From contig NZ_CP160402.1 in assembly GCF_040730185.1 (NCBI RefSeq), forward strand, positions 2,108,001 through 2,172,000: DNA of 64,000 bases. The letters are read 5' to 3'. The notes under the pieces were generated by a model. It saw nothing but the letters and a program-made list of their open reading frames with translations. It made no database searches and was not told where the DNA came from. The stretch comes from Streptomyces sp. Je 1-332 (GTDB lineage Bacteria; Actinomycetota; Actinomycetes; Streptomycetales; Streptomycetaceae). A program made the position numbers and the translations under genes. This document shows positions 10,390 to 20,167 of the stretch, piece by piece. How positions within the stretch are numbered: the stretch's first letter is position 1; each line of letters begins with the position of its first letter.

Positions 10390-10650
10390 CTAGGCGGCCT
10401 CGTCCAGGCCGGTGTCCAGGCCGGTGTCCAGGGTCGCATCCAGGCCGGTGAGGACGGACTCGCCCTGGTCGGCCAGCTGCCTGCGGGGGCACGCGCCCCG
10501 GCCCAGTATCGCCTGGATGCTCCGTACGCACGAACCGCAGTCGGTGCCCGCCTTGCTGGCGGACGCTATCTGGCGGGGTGTGCAGGCGCCGTCGGCCGCG
10601 TGCTGCTTCACCTGTGCCTCGGTGACTCCGAAGCAGTTGCAGACGTACAC
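10390..10650 (-). CDS. bfd: Bacterioferritin-associated ferredoxin, [2Fe-2S]
   Basis: The protein has the BFD-like Fer2 fold with four cysteines in the classic arrangement: CNCFGVTE near the start and AGTDCGSCVRS about 30 residues later. It passes electrons to the bacterioferritin haem so that stored Fe(III) is mobilised. I prefer the inner GTG (MYVCNCFG, 86 residues) because GGGGAG lies nine bases before it. An outer GTG three codons upstream has that same GGGGAG directly abutting, with no spacer. The C-terminus contains a short repeat (LDTGLDTGLD) from a tandem DNA duplication. It converges with bfr and carries an iron box in its promoter region. Confidence 0.9.
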   Translation of the reverse strand: MYVCNCFGVTEAQVKQHAADGACTPRQIASASKAGTDCGSCVRSIQAILGRGACPRRQLADQGESVLTGLDATLDTGLDTGLDEAA

Positions 10651-10703
10651 GCGGTTCACCTCCCCGGGCAGGATTCATCGGCGGCGCCGTCCCGATTAAT
10701 CGG

Positions 10704-10722
10704 TGAGGCTAACCTAACCTTA
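10704..10722 (-). promoter_or_regulatory. Iron box (DmdR1/IdeR-type operator) upstream of bfd
   Basis: The 19-bp site reads TGAGGCTAACCTAACCTTA on the plus strand and matches the actinobacterial iron-box consensus (TTAGGTTAGGCTAACCTAA) at 14 of 19 positions. It lies about 50 bases upstream of the bfd start, where iron-loaded DmdR/IdeR would repress transcription. This fits a gene needed to release stored iron when iron is scarce. Confidence 0.75.
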
Positions 10723-10757
10723 CCCACGCCCCGGGGTCCACAAAAGCCCCGATACGC

Positions 10758-10794
10758 CGGTGGGGCACGGATCACATGGATCCGTGCCCCACCG
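10758..10794 (-). terminator. Terminator of aroH
   Basis: A perfect 16-bp inverted repeat with a five-base loop lies 30 bases after the aroH stop. Read on the minus strand it is followed about 10 bases later by GGGGCTTTTGTGG, a short U-run. It is the best-formed intrinsic terminator on the left side of the window. Confidence 0.8.
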
Positions 10795-10809
10795 TCGCGT
10801 CGTGCGGGA

Positions 10810-13153
<2,344 letters not shown>

Positions 13154-13162
13154 GTCGGACCT

Positions 13163-13204
13163 CCATACGCTGGCGTATGGTCGACCATACGGTACCGTAC
13201 GGTC
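13163..13204. promoter_or_regulatory. Four-half-site TetR operator between divergent genes
   Basis: CCATACG, CGTATGG, CCATACG and CGTACGG begin at 13163, 13174, 13185 and 13196, alternating in orientation at an exact 11-bp step. They form two inverted repeats (CCATACGC-TG-GCGTATGG, then a near-perfect 22-bp palindrome) plus a perfect 16-bp palindrome at their junction. The array covers the ribosome binding site side of the SRPBCC-like gene and abuts the TetR-family ATG, so binding would block both. Confidence 0.85.
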
Positions 13205-13792
13205 ATGGCGCAACGGCAGAAGAAGAAGCCCGCAACGAAGCCCCGGCTCACCGCTCAGGACTGGGCGGACGCCGCCCTCACCGCGATCGGCGAGGGCGGT
13301 GTCGCCGCCGTCGCCGTGGAACCCCTGGCCGTCCGGCTCGGCACCACCAAGGGGAGCTTCTACTGGCACTTCGCCAACCGCGACGCCCTCATCGAGGCCG
13401 CCCTCGACCGCTGGGCACAGACCAACACCGAGGAGATGATCCAGGAGGTCGAGGCCGAGCCCGACCCCCGGCGGCGCGTCCGCCTCCTCTTCGGCGAGGC
13501 CATCGCGTCGGCCACCTCCGGCTCACTGGAGGTGGCCCTCCTCGCGACGGCCGGGCACCCCCAGGTCGCCGACGCCCTGCGCCGCGTGACCGAGCGCCGG
13601 GTGGCGTACGTGGCCAGGCTCTTCGCCGGGCTCGGCTTTCCCGAGCCGGAGGCCCGGCGGCGCGGGCTGCTCGCGTACACGGTCTATCTGGGGCACGTGC
13701 AGCTCGGGCACGCGGTGCCGTCGGCGCTGCCCACCGTCGACGAGTTCGGCGCGTATCTCGACGAGGCCCTGGACGTCCTGATGATGCGCTAG
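13205..13792 (+). CDS. TetR/AcrR-family transcriptional regulator
   Basis: The 195-residue repressor has an N-terminal HTH: LTAQDWADAALTAIGEGGVA, then VEPLAVRLGTTKGSFYWHF, where TKGSFYWHF is the typical recognition-helix block, then ANRDALIEAAL. The C-terminal ligand domain is helical (LLATAGHPQVADALRRVTER). The protein opens with a lysine-rich arm (MAQRQKKKPATKP) that may grip the DNA. The ATG directly follows the palindromic array at 13163-13204, so autorepression is likely. Its stop is 11 bases before the trp leader peptide, placing the trp promoter inside or at the very end of this gene. The inducing ligand is unknown. Confidence 0.92.
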   Translation: MAQRQKKKPATKPRLTAQDWADAALTAIGEGGVAAVAVEPLAVRLGTTKGSFYWHFANRDALIEAALDRWAQTNTEEMIQEVEAEPDPRRRVRLLFGEAIASATSGSLEVALLATAGHPQVADALRRVTERRVAYVARLFAGLGFPEPEARRRGLLAYTVYLGHVQLGHAVPSALPTVDEFGAYLDEALDVLMMR

Positions 13793-13802
13793 GGTGCGTG
13801 GC

Positions 13803-13862
13803 ATGCACGCGCAGACGACGACTCGTAACTGGTGGTGGCCCGCTCATCCGGCGGCCCACTGA
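13803..13862 (+). CDS. trpL: trp leader peptide (attenuation)
   Basis: This 19-codon ORF reads MHAQTTTRNWWWPAHPAAH and has three consecutive tryptophan codons (13830-13838). It lies 113 bases before the anthranilate synthase start and is followed by an overlapping antiterminator/terminator pair, the layout of classic transcription attenuation. Ribosomes stalled on the Trp codons when charged tRNA-Trp is scarce leave bases 13850-13856 (GGCGGCC) free. These can pair with GGCCGCC at 13888-13894, which is the left arm of the terminator. Similar WWW leaders precede trp genes in other Streptomyces. It is too short to be found by ordinary gene callers. Confidence 0.92.
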   Translation: MHAQTTTRNWWWPAHPAAH

Positions 13863-13884
13863 CTCTGCGCGTATCGAGACTCGC

Positions 13885-13917
13885 GAAGGCCGCCCGAGGG
13901 GCGGCCTTCAGTGTTTT
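13885..13917 (+). terminator. trp attenuator terminator
   Basis: A perfect 11-bp stem (GAAGGCCGCCC at 13885-13895, complement at 13899-13909) with a GAG loop is followed by AGTGTTTT. It ends about 60 bases before the anthranilate synthase start. Its left arm is the segment that alternatively pairs with the end of the leader peptide ORF. Confidence 0.9.
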
Positions 13918-13975
13918 CCGGAGCGGGTTCTCCGGGCCGGGCCGTTCCTCTCCGAGTGAGAAGGAACAAGACCCG

Positions 13976-15850
13976 ATGGAAGACCTGATGGACATCCCGA
14001 ACCAGCTCGCGGGACTGCTGACGGACGACCGTCCGTTCGCCGTGCTCCGCCGCCGCACACCCAGCCACGACCACGACACGGTCGAGGTCCTGATCGGCGC
14101 GGTCGCCTCGTACGAGCGGCTCGCCGACATCCCCGACGCGGGCCTCGCCCTGATCCCCTTCCGGCAGATCAGGGAGCGCGGATTCGACGTACGCGACGAC
14201 GGCACGCCGCTCGCGGTCCTGACCCCGGACGAGTCGTACGAACTCCCGCTCTCCGAAGCCCTGTCGGCGCTGCCCTCGCATGACGTGCGCGTCGAGGACG
14301 GGGCCTTCGACGTCGACGACGCCGCGTACGGGGAGATCGTCGGGCGGGTCCTTCGCGAGGAGATCGGGCGGGGCGAGGGCGCGAACTTCGTCATCCGGCG
14401 TACGTACGAGGGCGAGATCCCCGGCTTCTCCAGGGCGGACGCCCTGGCCCTCTTCCGCAGGCTGCTCGTGGGCGAGCGTGGCGCCTACTGGACGTACGTC
14501 GTGCACACCGGAGAGCGGACGCTGGTCGGGGCGAGCCCCGAGGTGCATGTGCGGATGTCCGGCGGGACGGTCGTCATGAACCCGATCAGCGGGACCTACC
14601 GCTACCCGGCCGAAGGCCCCACGGCGGACGACCTGCTCGGCTTCCTCGCCGACGGCAAGGAGACCGAGGAGCTGTCGATGGTCGTCGACGAGGAGCTCAA
14701 GATGATGTGCACCGTCGGCGACATGGGCGGTGTCGTCATCGGGCCGCGGCTCAAGGAGATGGCCCATCTCGCGCACACCGAGTACGAGTTGCGGGGCAAG
14801 TCGTCGCTCGACGCGCGCGAGGTCCTGAAGGAGACGATGTTCGCGGCGACCGTCACCGGCTCGCCCGTGCAGAACGCCTGCCGCGTCATCGAGCGCCATG
14901 AGGAGGGCGGGCGTGGCTACTACGCCGGGGCCCTCGCTCTCATCGGCCGCGACGCGGGCGGCGCCCAGACCCTGGACTCCCCCATCCTGATCCGCACCGC
15001 CGACATCTCCGCGGACGGAAAGCTCCGGGTCCCGGTCGGCGCCACGCTGGTGCGGGGCTCGGACCCGGCGGGCGAGGTGGCCGAGACGCACGCGAAGGCG
15101 GCGGGCGTCCTCGCCGCCCTCGGGGTGCGACCCGGCAGGCCCCGCGACGAGGGCGTACGCCCCGCACTGGCCGACGACCCGCGGGTGCGTGCGGCCCTGG
15201 ACAGCCGGCGGGCCGGGCTCGCGCCGTTCTGGCTGCGGATGCAGGAGCAGATGGCGGAGCTGTCCGGGCACGCCCTGGTGATCGACGGCGAGGACACGTT
15301 CACGGCGATGCTGGCGCATCTGCTCCGCTCGTCGGGCCTCACGGTCTCCGTACGCCGCTACGACGAGCCGGGCCTGCGGGAAGCCGCCCTGGCACACGAG
15401 GGCCCGCTGATCCTCGGGCCAGGGCCCGGTGACCCGTCGGACCCCACCGACCCGAAGATGACCTTCCTGCGCTCACTGACCGCCGAGGTGATCAGCGGTC
15501 ACCGCCACGGCGTCCTCGGCGTCTGCCTCGGCCATGAACTCCTGGCCGCCGAACTGGGCCTGGAGATCGTCCGCAAGGAGGTCCCGTACCAGGGTGCCCA
15601 GACGCGTATCGACCTGTTCGGACGGCCGGAGACGGTCGGCTTCTACAACAGCTTCGTGGCCCGCTGCGACGAGGAGACGGCGCTGGAACTGGCCGCGCAC
15701 GGCATCGAGGTCAGCAGGGACACGGCCACGGGAGAGGTGCACGCGCTGCGGGGGCCTGGCTTCGCGGGCGTCCAGTTCCACCCGGAGTCGGTGCTCTCGC
15801 TGCGCGGGACGGCGATCGTGCGGGAGCTGCTGTCCGGGGTGCTGGTCTAG
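13976..15850 (+). CDS. trpE: Anthranilate synthase, fused component I and glutamine amidotransferase
   Basis: The 624-residue fusion makes anthranilate from chorismate and glutamine. The N-terminal two thirds is the chorismate-binding domain: NPISGTYRYPAEGPTADDLL, a DGKETEELSMVVDEELKMM block with metal-binding acidic residues, VQNACRVIERHEEGGRGYYAG, and LRVPVGATLVRGSDPAGE. After a linker near residue 430, a class I glutamine amidotransferase follows: ILGPGPGDPSDPTDP, nucleophile cysteine in GVCLGHELLAAELG, and catalytic His-Glu in FHPESVLSLRG. This single-chain layout is the PhzE-like or TrpEG type. It is governed by the trpL attenuator, which argues for a role in primary tryptophan synthesis rather than phenazines. 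An AAGGA lies 10 bases before the chosen ATG; a second ATG four codons downstream is possible. Confidence 0.93.
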   Translation: MEDLMDIPNQLAGLLTDDRPFAVLRRRTPSHDHDTVEVLIGAVASYERLADIPDAGLALIPFRQIRERGFDVRDDGTPLAVLTPDESYELPLSEALSALPSHDVRVEDGAFDVDDAAYGEIVGRVLREEIGRGEGANFVIRRTYEGEIPGFSRADALALFRRLLVGERGAYWTYVVHTGERTLVGASPEVHVRMSGGTVVMNPISGTYRYPAEGPTADDLLGFLADGKETEELSMVVDEELKMMCTVGDMGGVVIGPRLKEMAHLAHTEYELRGKSSLDAREVLKETMFAATVTGSPVQNACRVIERHEEGGRGYYAGALALIGRDAGGAQTLDSPILIRTADISADGKLRVPVGATLVRGSDPAGEVAETHAKAAGVLAALGVRPGRPRDEGVRPALADDPRVRAALDSRRAGLAPFWLRMQEQMAELSGHALVIDGEDTFTAMLAHLLRSSGLTVSVRRYDEPGLREAALAHEGPLILGPGPGDPSDPTDPKMTFLRSLTAEVISGHRHGVLGVCLGHELLAAELGLEIVRKEVPYQGAQTRIDLFGRPETVGFYNSFVARCDEETALELAAHGIEVSRDTATGEVHALRGPGFAGVQFHPESVLSLRGTAIVRELLSGVLV

Positions 15851-15857
15851 GACCGGG

Positions 15858-16862
15858 CTAGGAGGCGGGGGCCGCCGGTACGAGCACGTTCTCGCTGCGG
15901 CGGCCCTCCTTGTAGTCCAGGACGTTCTGCAGCGTGGTGTCGATGATCTGGCCGACGGCGTCCACGGTGTAGTACGCCTGGTGCGAGGTGACCACGACAT
16001 TCGGGAACGTCACCAGGCGGGCCAGGGTGTCGTCCTCGATGGCTTCCAGGGACTTGTCGAGGAAGAAGAGCCCGGCCTCCGCCTCGTACACATCGAGCCC
16101 GACGCCCGCGAAGCGCCCCCTGCGCAGCTCCGAGACCAAGGCGTCGGTGTCGATCAGGCCGCCGCGGCTGGAGTTCACCAGGATCGCGTCGTCCTTCATC
16201 GTCCGCAGCGCGTCGGCGCCGATGATGTGCTGCGTCGCTGGGAGCAGCGGGACGTGCAGGCTGATCAGGTCGGCCTCCGCGAAGAGCTCCTCCTTCGCGA
16301 CGTACTTCATGCCGAGTTCCACGCACGCGGGGTTCTCGGCGACGTCCCAGCCGAGCAACCGCATCCCGAAGCCGTGCGCGATCCGGGTGAACGCCTCGCC
16401 GATCTTCCCGGTGCCGAGCACGCCCACCGTGCGGCCCCGCAGGTCCCTGCCCATCAGGCCGTCGAGCCTGAAGTCGAAGTCGCGGGTGCGGTTGCTGGCG
16501 CGGACGATGCGGCGGTTGACGGCCATCGCGAGGGTCCAGGCGAACTCGGCGACGGAGTACGGCGAGTAGTACGAGACGCGGGCGATGGTGAGGCCGAGGC
16601 GCTCGGCGACCTGGAGGTCGATGTTGTTGAACCCGGTCGAACGCTGGGCGATCATGTGCGTCCCGCCCGCGGCGAGAGTCTGCAGGACACGGTTGCCGAG
16701 GTCCGCGTTGACGCTGGTGGAGACGATCTCGTAGCCGGCGGCGATGGGGGCGGTGTCCTCAGTGAGGAAGACGTCGAGACAGCGGACGTCGTGGTGCCCC
16801 TCGAAGGCCTTCTCGATGAGCGGCTTCTCATCGGCCTGCACGCCGAAGGCGAGGATCTCCAT
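15858..16862 (-). CDS. D-2-hydroxyacid dehydrogenase (D-lactate dehydrogenase type)
   Basis: The 334-residue NAD-dependent dehydrogenase reduces a 2-keto acid to its D-hydroxy acid, most like fermentative D-lactate dehydrogenase. Visible features are RSTGFNNIDLQVAERLGLTI, SYYSPYSVAEFAWTLAMAVN, and the Rossmann motif GRTVGVLGTGKIGEAFTRIA near residue 150. The catalytic Arg block is LVNSSRGGLIDTDALVSE, with the Glu in GVGLDVYEAEAGLFF and the His in VVVTSHQAYYTVDA. The ATG gives MEILAFGVQ; no strong ribosome binding site precedes it, so it may be leaderless. It converges with the anthranilate synthase gene (seven bases apart) and lies downstream of pfkA, separated by a long hairpin. Confidence 0.9.
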   Translation of the reverse strand: MEILAFGVQADEKPLIEKAFEGHHDVRCLDVFLTEDTAPIAAGYEIVSTSVNADLGNRVLQTLAAGGTHMIAQRSTGFNNIDLQVAERLGLTIARVSYYSPYSVAEFAWTLAMAVNRRIVRASNRTRDFDFRLDGLMGRDLRGRTVGVLGTGKIGEAFTRIAHGFGMRLLGWDVAENPACVELGMKYVAKEELFAEADLISLHVPLLPATQHIIGADALRTMKDDAILVNSSRGGLIDTDALVSELRRGRFAGVGLDVYEAEAGLFFLDKSLEAIEDDTLARLVTFPNVVVTSHQAYYTVDAVGQIIDTTLQNVLDYKEGRRSENVLVPAAPAS

Positions 16863-16909
16863 GGGGCGAGTGTAGGTATCACGGGGTAAATCGGCACCGC
16901 GGAGAAACG

Positions 16910-16965
16910 GGTGGGCGGGTGGGAGAAATCCGCCGCGAAGCAGCGGCACAGGGCACCCGCCCACC
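16910..16965 (-). terminator. Two-tier hairpin after pfkA
   Basis: GGTGGGCGGGTG at 16910-16921 pairs perfectly with 16954-16965. Inside the loop GCCGC (16932-16936) pairs with GCGGC (16943-16947). It lies 27 bases past the pfkA stop and before the dehydrogenase start, so it probably ends the pfkA transcript. No strong U-tract follows. Confidence 0.6.
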
Positions 16966-16967
16966 GG

Positions 16968-17001
16968 GATCAGCCGAAGATCAGCCGAAGATCAGCCGAA
17001 G
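16968..17001. repeat. Three tandem 11-bp copies at the pfkA stop codon
   Basis: GATCAGCCGAA occurs three times head to tail. On the minus strand each copy ends in TTCGGCTGATC, so the TGA stop of pfkA is followed by two more TGAs. Because the period is 11, the three stops fall in the three different frames. Confidence 0.9.
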
Positions 17002-18029
17002 AAAACGCCCACCTCGGAGTAGAGCTCCGGGTCAACAGTCTTCAACTTCGACGTAGCGTCAGCGATCGGTACACGCACAATGTCCGTCCCCCGCAGCGCG
17101 ACCATCTTCCCGAAGTCGCCGTCCCGCACGGCCTCGATCGCGTGCAGCCCGAAGCGCGTGGCCAGCCACCGGTCGAAGGCGCTGGGCGTGCCGCCGCGCT
17201 GGACGTGCCCGAGGACGGTCGTCCGCGCCTCCTTGCCCGTCCGTCCCTCGATCTCCTTGGCCAGCCACTCCCCCACGCCCGAGAGCCGCACATGCCCGAA
17301 GGAGTCCTGCGTGCCGTCCTTGAGGACCATCTCGCCGTCCTTGGGCATGGCGCCTTCCGCGACGACGACGATCGGCGCGTACGACGCCTTGAACCGTGAG
17401 GTCACCCAGGCGCACACCTGGTCGACGTCGAAGCGCTGCTCGGGGATGAGGATGACGTTCGCGCCGCCCGCGAGCCCGGAGTGCAGCGCGATCCAGCCCG
17501 CGTGCCGCCCCATGACCTCGACCACCAGGACCCGCATGTGCGACTCGGCGGTGGTGTGCAGCCGGTCGATCGCCTCGGTGGCGATGCCCACCGCGGTGTC
17601 GAAGCCGAAGGTGTAGTCCGTGGCGGACAGGTCGTTGTCGATGGTCTTCGGTACGCCGACGACGTTGATGCCGTATTCGTCGGTGAGCCGCGCGGCGACG
17701 CCGAGGGTGTCCTCGCCGCCGATCGCGATGAGGGAGTCGACCTCGTACTTGGCGAGGTTCTCCTTGATCCGGCGGATGCCGTTCTCCGCCTTGAGCGGGT
17801 TGGTGCGCGAGGAGCCGAGGATGGTGCCGCCCCGGGGCAAAATGCCCCGCACGGCCGGGATGTCGAGCGGGACGGTGTCGCCCTCGAGGGGACCGCGCCA
17901 GCCGTCCCGGAAACCGACGAAGTCGTAGCCGTACTCCTGCACGCCCTTGCGGACGACGCCCCGGATGACGGCGTTGAGCCCGGGGCAGTCGCCGCCTCCG
18001 GTCAGTACTCCGATTTTCTTGGCCGCCAT
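16992..18029 (-). CDS. pfkA: 6-phosphofructokinase
   Basis: The 345-residue enzyme phosphorylates fructose 6-phosphate at the committed step of glycolysis. The start MAAKKIGVLTGGGDCPGLN carries the nucleotide-binding glycine block. Later motifs are GFRDGWRGPLEGD, RGGTILGSSRTNP, IAIGGEDTLGVAARL, and VGVPKTIDNDLSATDYTFGF, whose IDND catalytic block is intact. VVEVMGRHAGWIALHSGLAGG, LGHVQRGGTPSAFDR and LATRFGLHA follow. GGEDT in place of GGDGS marks the clade X PfkA of actinomycetes, where phosphate donor (ATP or PPi) cannot be told from sequence alone by eye. The ATG follows GAAGGGACG. Its end carries a triple tandem repeat of the stop region. The two-component pair lies upstream. Confidence 0.93.
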   Translation of the reverse strand: MAAKKIGVLTGGGDCPGLNAVIRGVVRKGVQEYGYDFVGFRDGWRGPLEGDTVPLDIPAVRGILPRGGTILGSSRTNPLKAENGIRRIKENLAKYEVDSLIAIGGEDTLGVAARLTDEYGINVVGVPKTIDNDLSATDYTFGFDTAVGIATEAIDRLHTTAESHMRVLVVEVMGRHAGWIALHSGLAGGANVILIPEQRFDVDQVCAWVTSRFKASYAPIVVVAEGAMPKDGEMVLKDGTQDSFGHVRLSGVGEWLAKEIEGRTGKEARTTVLGHVQRGGTPSAFDRWLATRFGLHAIEAVRDGDFGKMVALRGTDIVRVPIADATSKLKTVDPELYSEVGVFFG

Positions 18030-18154
18030 GGAAACGTCCCTTCGCCTCAGTGACCTGATGCGAGTCACGCTAATGGTGATCCAGGTCACTCGGGGACGGT
18101 CCGGATGGTCAATTCCTGGCCGGTACAGGGGAGTTGATCACGCGAGTTCACCCT

Positions 18155-18192
18155 TATGAGGGGTCGCCCGACGCGTATGAGGGGTCGCCCGA
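18155..18192. repeat. 17-bp direct repeat in the macR-pfkA spacer
   Basis: TATGAGGGGTCGCCCGA occurs at 18155-18171 and again at 18176-18192, a 21-bp period or two helical turns. It lies just past the response regulator stop and 125 bases before pfkA. It could be a protein site or a simple duplication. Confidence 0.8.
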
Positions 18193-18196
18193 TGTG

Positions 18197-18880
18197 TCAC
18201 GCGTCGTCGAGACCTCGCTCGATCGCGTACCGCACGAGCTCGACGCGGTTGTGCAACTGGAGCTTGCCCAGGGTGTTCTGCACGTGGTTCTGCACGGTGC
18301 GGTGCGAGATGACCAGGCGCTCGGCGATCTGCTTGTAGCTCAGCCCCTTGGCGACCAGGCGCAGCACCTCGGTCTCGCGGTCGGTCAGCTGCGGCGCCTT
18401 CGGTTCGTCCGGGGTGCCGGGCGCCGGATCGGCCGCCAGGCGGCGGTACTCGCCGAGGACGAGGCCCGCGAGGCCCGGCGTGAAGACCGTGTCGCCGACG
18501 GCCGTGCGGCGCACCGCGTCGGTCAGCTCGGCGGTGGAGGCCGACTTCAGGAGGTAGCCGGTGGCGCCGGACTTGACCGCCTCCAGGACGTCGGCGTGCT
18601 CGCCGCTCGCCGACAGGACGAGGACGCGCAGGGCAGGGTTGGCGCCGACGAGTTCCTTGCAGACCTGGACGCCCGGCTTCAGGGGGAGGTTCAGGTCGAG
18701 TACGAGGACGTCGGGCGCGGCGGCCTGTGCGCGGCGCACCGCCTGGTCGCCGTCGCCCGCCGTCGCGACGACGTCGAACCCGGCCTCCGCGAGGTCGCGG
18801 GCGACCGCGTCCCGCCACATCGGGTGGTCGTCGACGACCATGACCCTGACGGCGCCGTCCTGCTGTCGTTGCTCGTTCAT
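18197..18880 (-). CDS. macR: NarL/FixJ-family response regulator (MacR type)
   Basis: The 227-residue regulator has a receiver domain (VMVVDDHPMWRDAV, phosphoacceptor aspartate near residue 62 in VLVLDLNLPLKPG, SASGEHADVLEAVKSGATGY and the KS pair) and a C-terminal LuxR-type HTH (LTDRETEVLRLVAKGLSYKQ, then ISHRTVQNHVQNTLGKLQLH). It overlaps the sensor kinase gene by four bases (ATGA), giving tight coupling, with AAGGA before the ATG. Position between pfkA and a plsC-type gene, and the DUF5931-like partner kinase, match the MacRS system I recall from S. coelicolor, linked to morphogenesis and actinorhodin. The assignment by name rests on memory of that context. Confidence 0.88.
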   Translation of the reverse strand: MNEQRQQDGAVRVMVVDDHPMWRDAVARDLAEAGFDVVATAGDGDQAVRRAQAAAPDVLVLDLNLPLKPGVQVCKELVGANPALRVLVLSASGEHADVLEAVKSGATGYLLKSASTAELTDAVRRTAVGDTVFTPGLAGLVLGEYRRLAADPAPGTPDEPKAPQLTDRETEVLRLVAKGLSYKQIAERLVISHRTVQNHVQNTLGKLQLHNRVELVRYAIERGLDDA

Positions 18881-20103
18881 CGTTCCTTTCCCGCCTTCCC
18901 CCGTGGGACTCTCAGTTCTACTTCCGTGCCCTGGCCCGGCACCGAGATCAGCTCGGCCGTGCCGCCGATGTCCCGCAGCCGGCCCCGGATCGACAGGGCG
19001 ACACCGAGCCGCCCCTCGCCCTCGGCCTCGGCGAGCCGGCCCTCGGGGATGCCGGGGCCGTCGTCCCGCACCGTCACGATCACCACGTCCGGCTCGTCCT
19101 CGACCAGGATCCAGGCTCCGGCGTCCTGGCCGGCGTGCCGGTGGACGTTGTCCAGGGCGGCGCCGACCGCGGCGGCCAACTCCCGGGCCGCCTTCGGCTC
19201 CAGGGCGACCGGAGCGCCCGGCTCCGAGACGGTCACCCGGGCGCCCGCGTACGGGAAGAGCAGGGACCTCAGGTCGCAGCTGTCACCGTCGTCGTCACCG
19301 GCTTCGTCGTCCGGCTCCTCCACCACGCGGACCACCGCGCCCATCGAGGCGTCCTCCGACTCGTGCGACGTCCTGACCAGGCCGCCCGCCACCAGTGTGC
19401 GCAGCGCGACCTCCTGCTCGCCCGCCATCCTGCCGAGCTCCGCGGCCTCGCCGCCGATCGCGCTGCCGCGCCGCTGCACCATCGCGAGGACCTGGAGCAC
19501 GCTGTCGTGGATGTCGCGGGCCAGACGCTCACGCTCGCGGGTCGCGGCCTCGATCTCCAGGGCGCGGGCGAGGGTGCGCTCGGAGGCGCGGGCCACCTCG
19601 ACGACGTATCCGATGGCGATGGAGGCGATGCACACGAGCAGGACGTTGTGGAGCGTGTCCTGGGTGGGCCTGCCGCGCTGCGCGATGTTGGCGACGCCGA
19701 CGAGGGCCGACGCGAACGCCGCCCACCGCCAGCCGCCCTTGATCGCGAAGGCGAGCACCGCGCCCGCCGTCCATATCGACGGCAGCGTCGGGCCGTCGTG
19801 GACGATCCGCTGGTGCGAGTCGGCGACCGGCGTGAGCAGGATGCCGACCAGCGCGATGGTCAGGTCCGTGATCAGGAACCGCTTGGTGCAGCTGGCCGCG
19901 TTCGCGACCTTCGGCAGCGTGCCGATGGTCCATCCCGCGAGCACCACGTAGTACGCGACGGCCACCCACGGGCGGTCGAACTTCTCGTGCGCGGCCACGA
20001 AGAGGCCGATCGCGTACAGCATCGTCAGTACGCGGTAGCCGGTCAGGGCGCGCCACAGCGGCTGCTCGACCGACATCCTCATGACGCGTACGCGCTTGGT
20101 CAT
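18877..20103 (-). CDS. macS: Sensor histidine kinase (MacS type)
   Basis: The 408-residue membrane kinase has an N-terminal block of about five hydrophobic helices between residues 20 and 165 (VLTMLYAIGLFVAAHEKF, VAVAYYVVLAGWTIGTL, LTIALVGILLTPVA, IWTAGAVLAFAIKGG, VLLVCIASIAIGYVVEV). A HisKA_3 dimerisation helix follows with the phosphoacceptor in LARDIHDSVLQVLAMVQRRG. The HATPase domain shows VGAALDNVHRHAGQ, VRDDGPGIPEG and LGVALSIRGRLRDIGG. An acidic insert (EEPDDEAGDDDGDS) separates the two. The start is uncertain: a G-rich GGGGGAG directly touches the chosen ATG, and an ATG seven codons later is possible. It is upstream of and coupled to macR, and should respond to an envelope or membrane signal. 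Confidence 0.87.
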   Translation of the reverse strand: MTKRVRVMRMSVEQPLWRALTGYRVLTMLYAIGLFVAAHEKFDRPWVAVAYYVVLAGWTIGTLPKVANAASCTKRFLITDLTIALVGILLTPVADSHQRIVHDGPTLPSIWTAGAVLAFAIKGGWRWAAFASALVGVANIAQRGRPTQDTLHNVLLVCIASIAIGYVVEVARASERTLARALEIEAATRERERLARDIHDSVLQVLAMVQRRGSAIGGEAAELGRMAGEQEVALRTLVAGGLVRTSHESEDASMGAVVRVVEEPDDEAGDDDGDSCDLRSLLFPYAGARVTVSEPGAPVALEPKAARELAAAVGAALDNVHRHAGQDAGAWILVEDEPDVVIVTVRDDGPGIPEGRLAEAEGEGRLGVALSIRGRLRDIGGTAELISVPGQGTEVELRVPRGKAGKER

Positions 20104-20167
20104 CTCCCCCACCCCTCGGGCAGCCCGGCGGCTCCCCGTGCGCCCGGCTCCTCTCACAGCGACGCGC

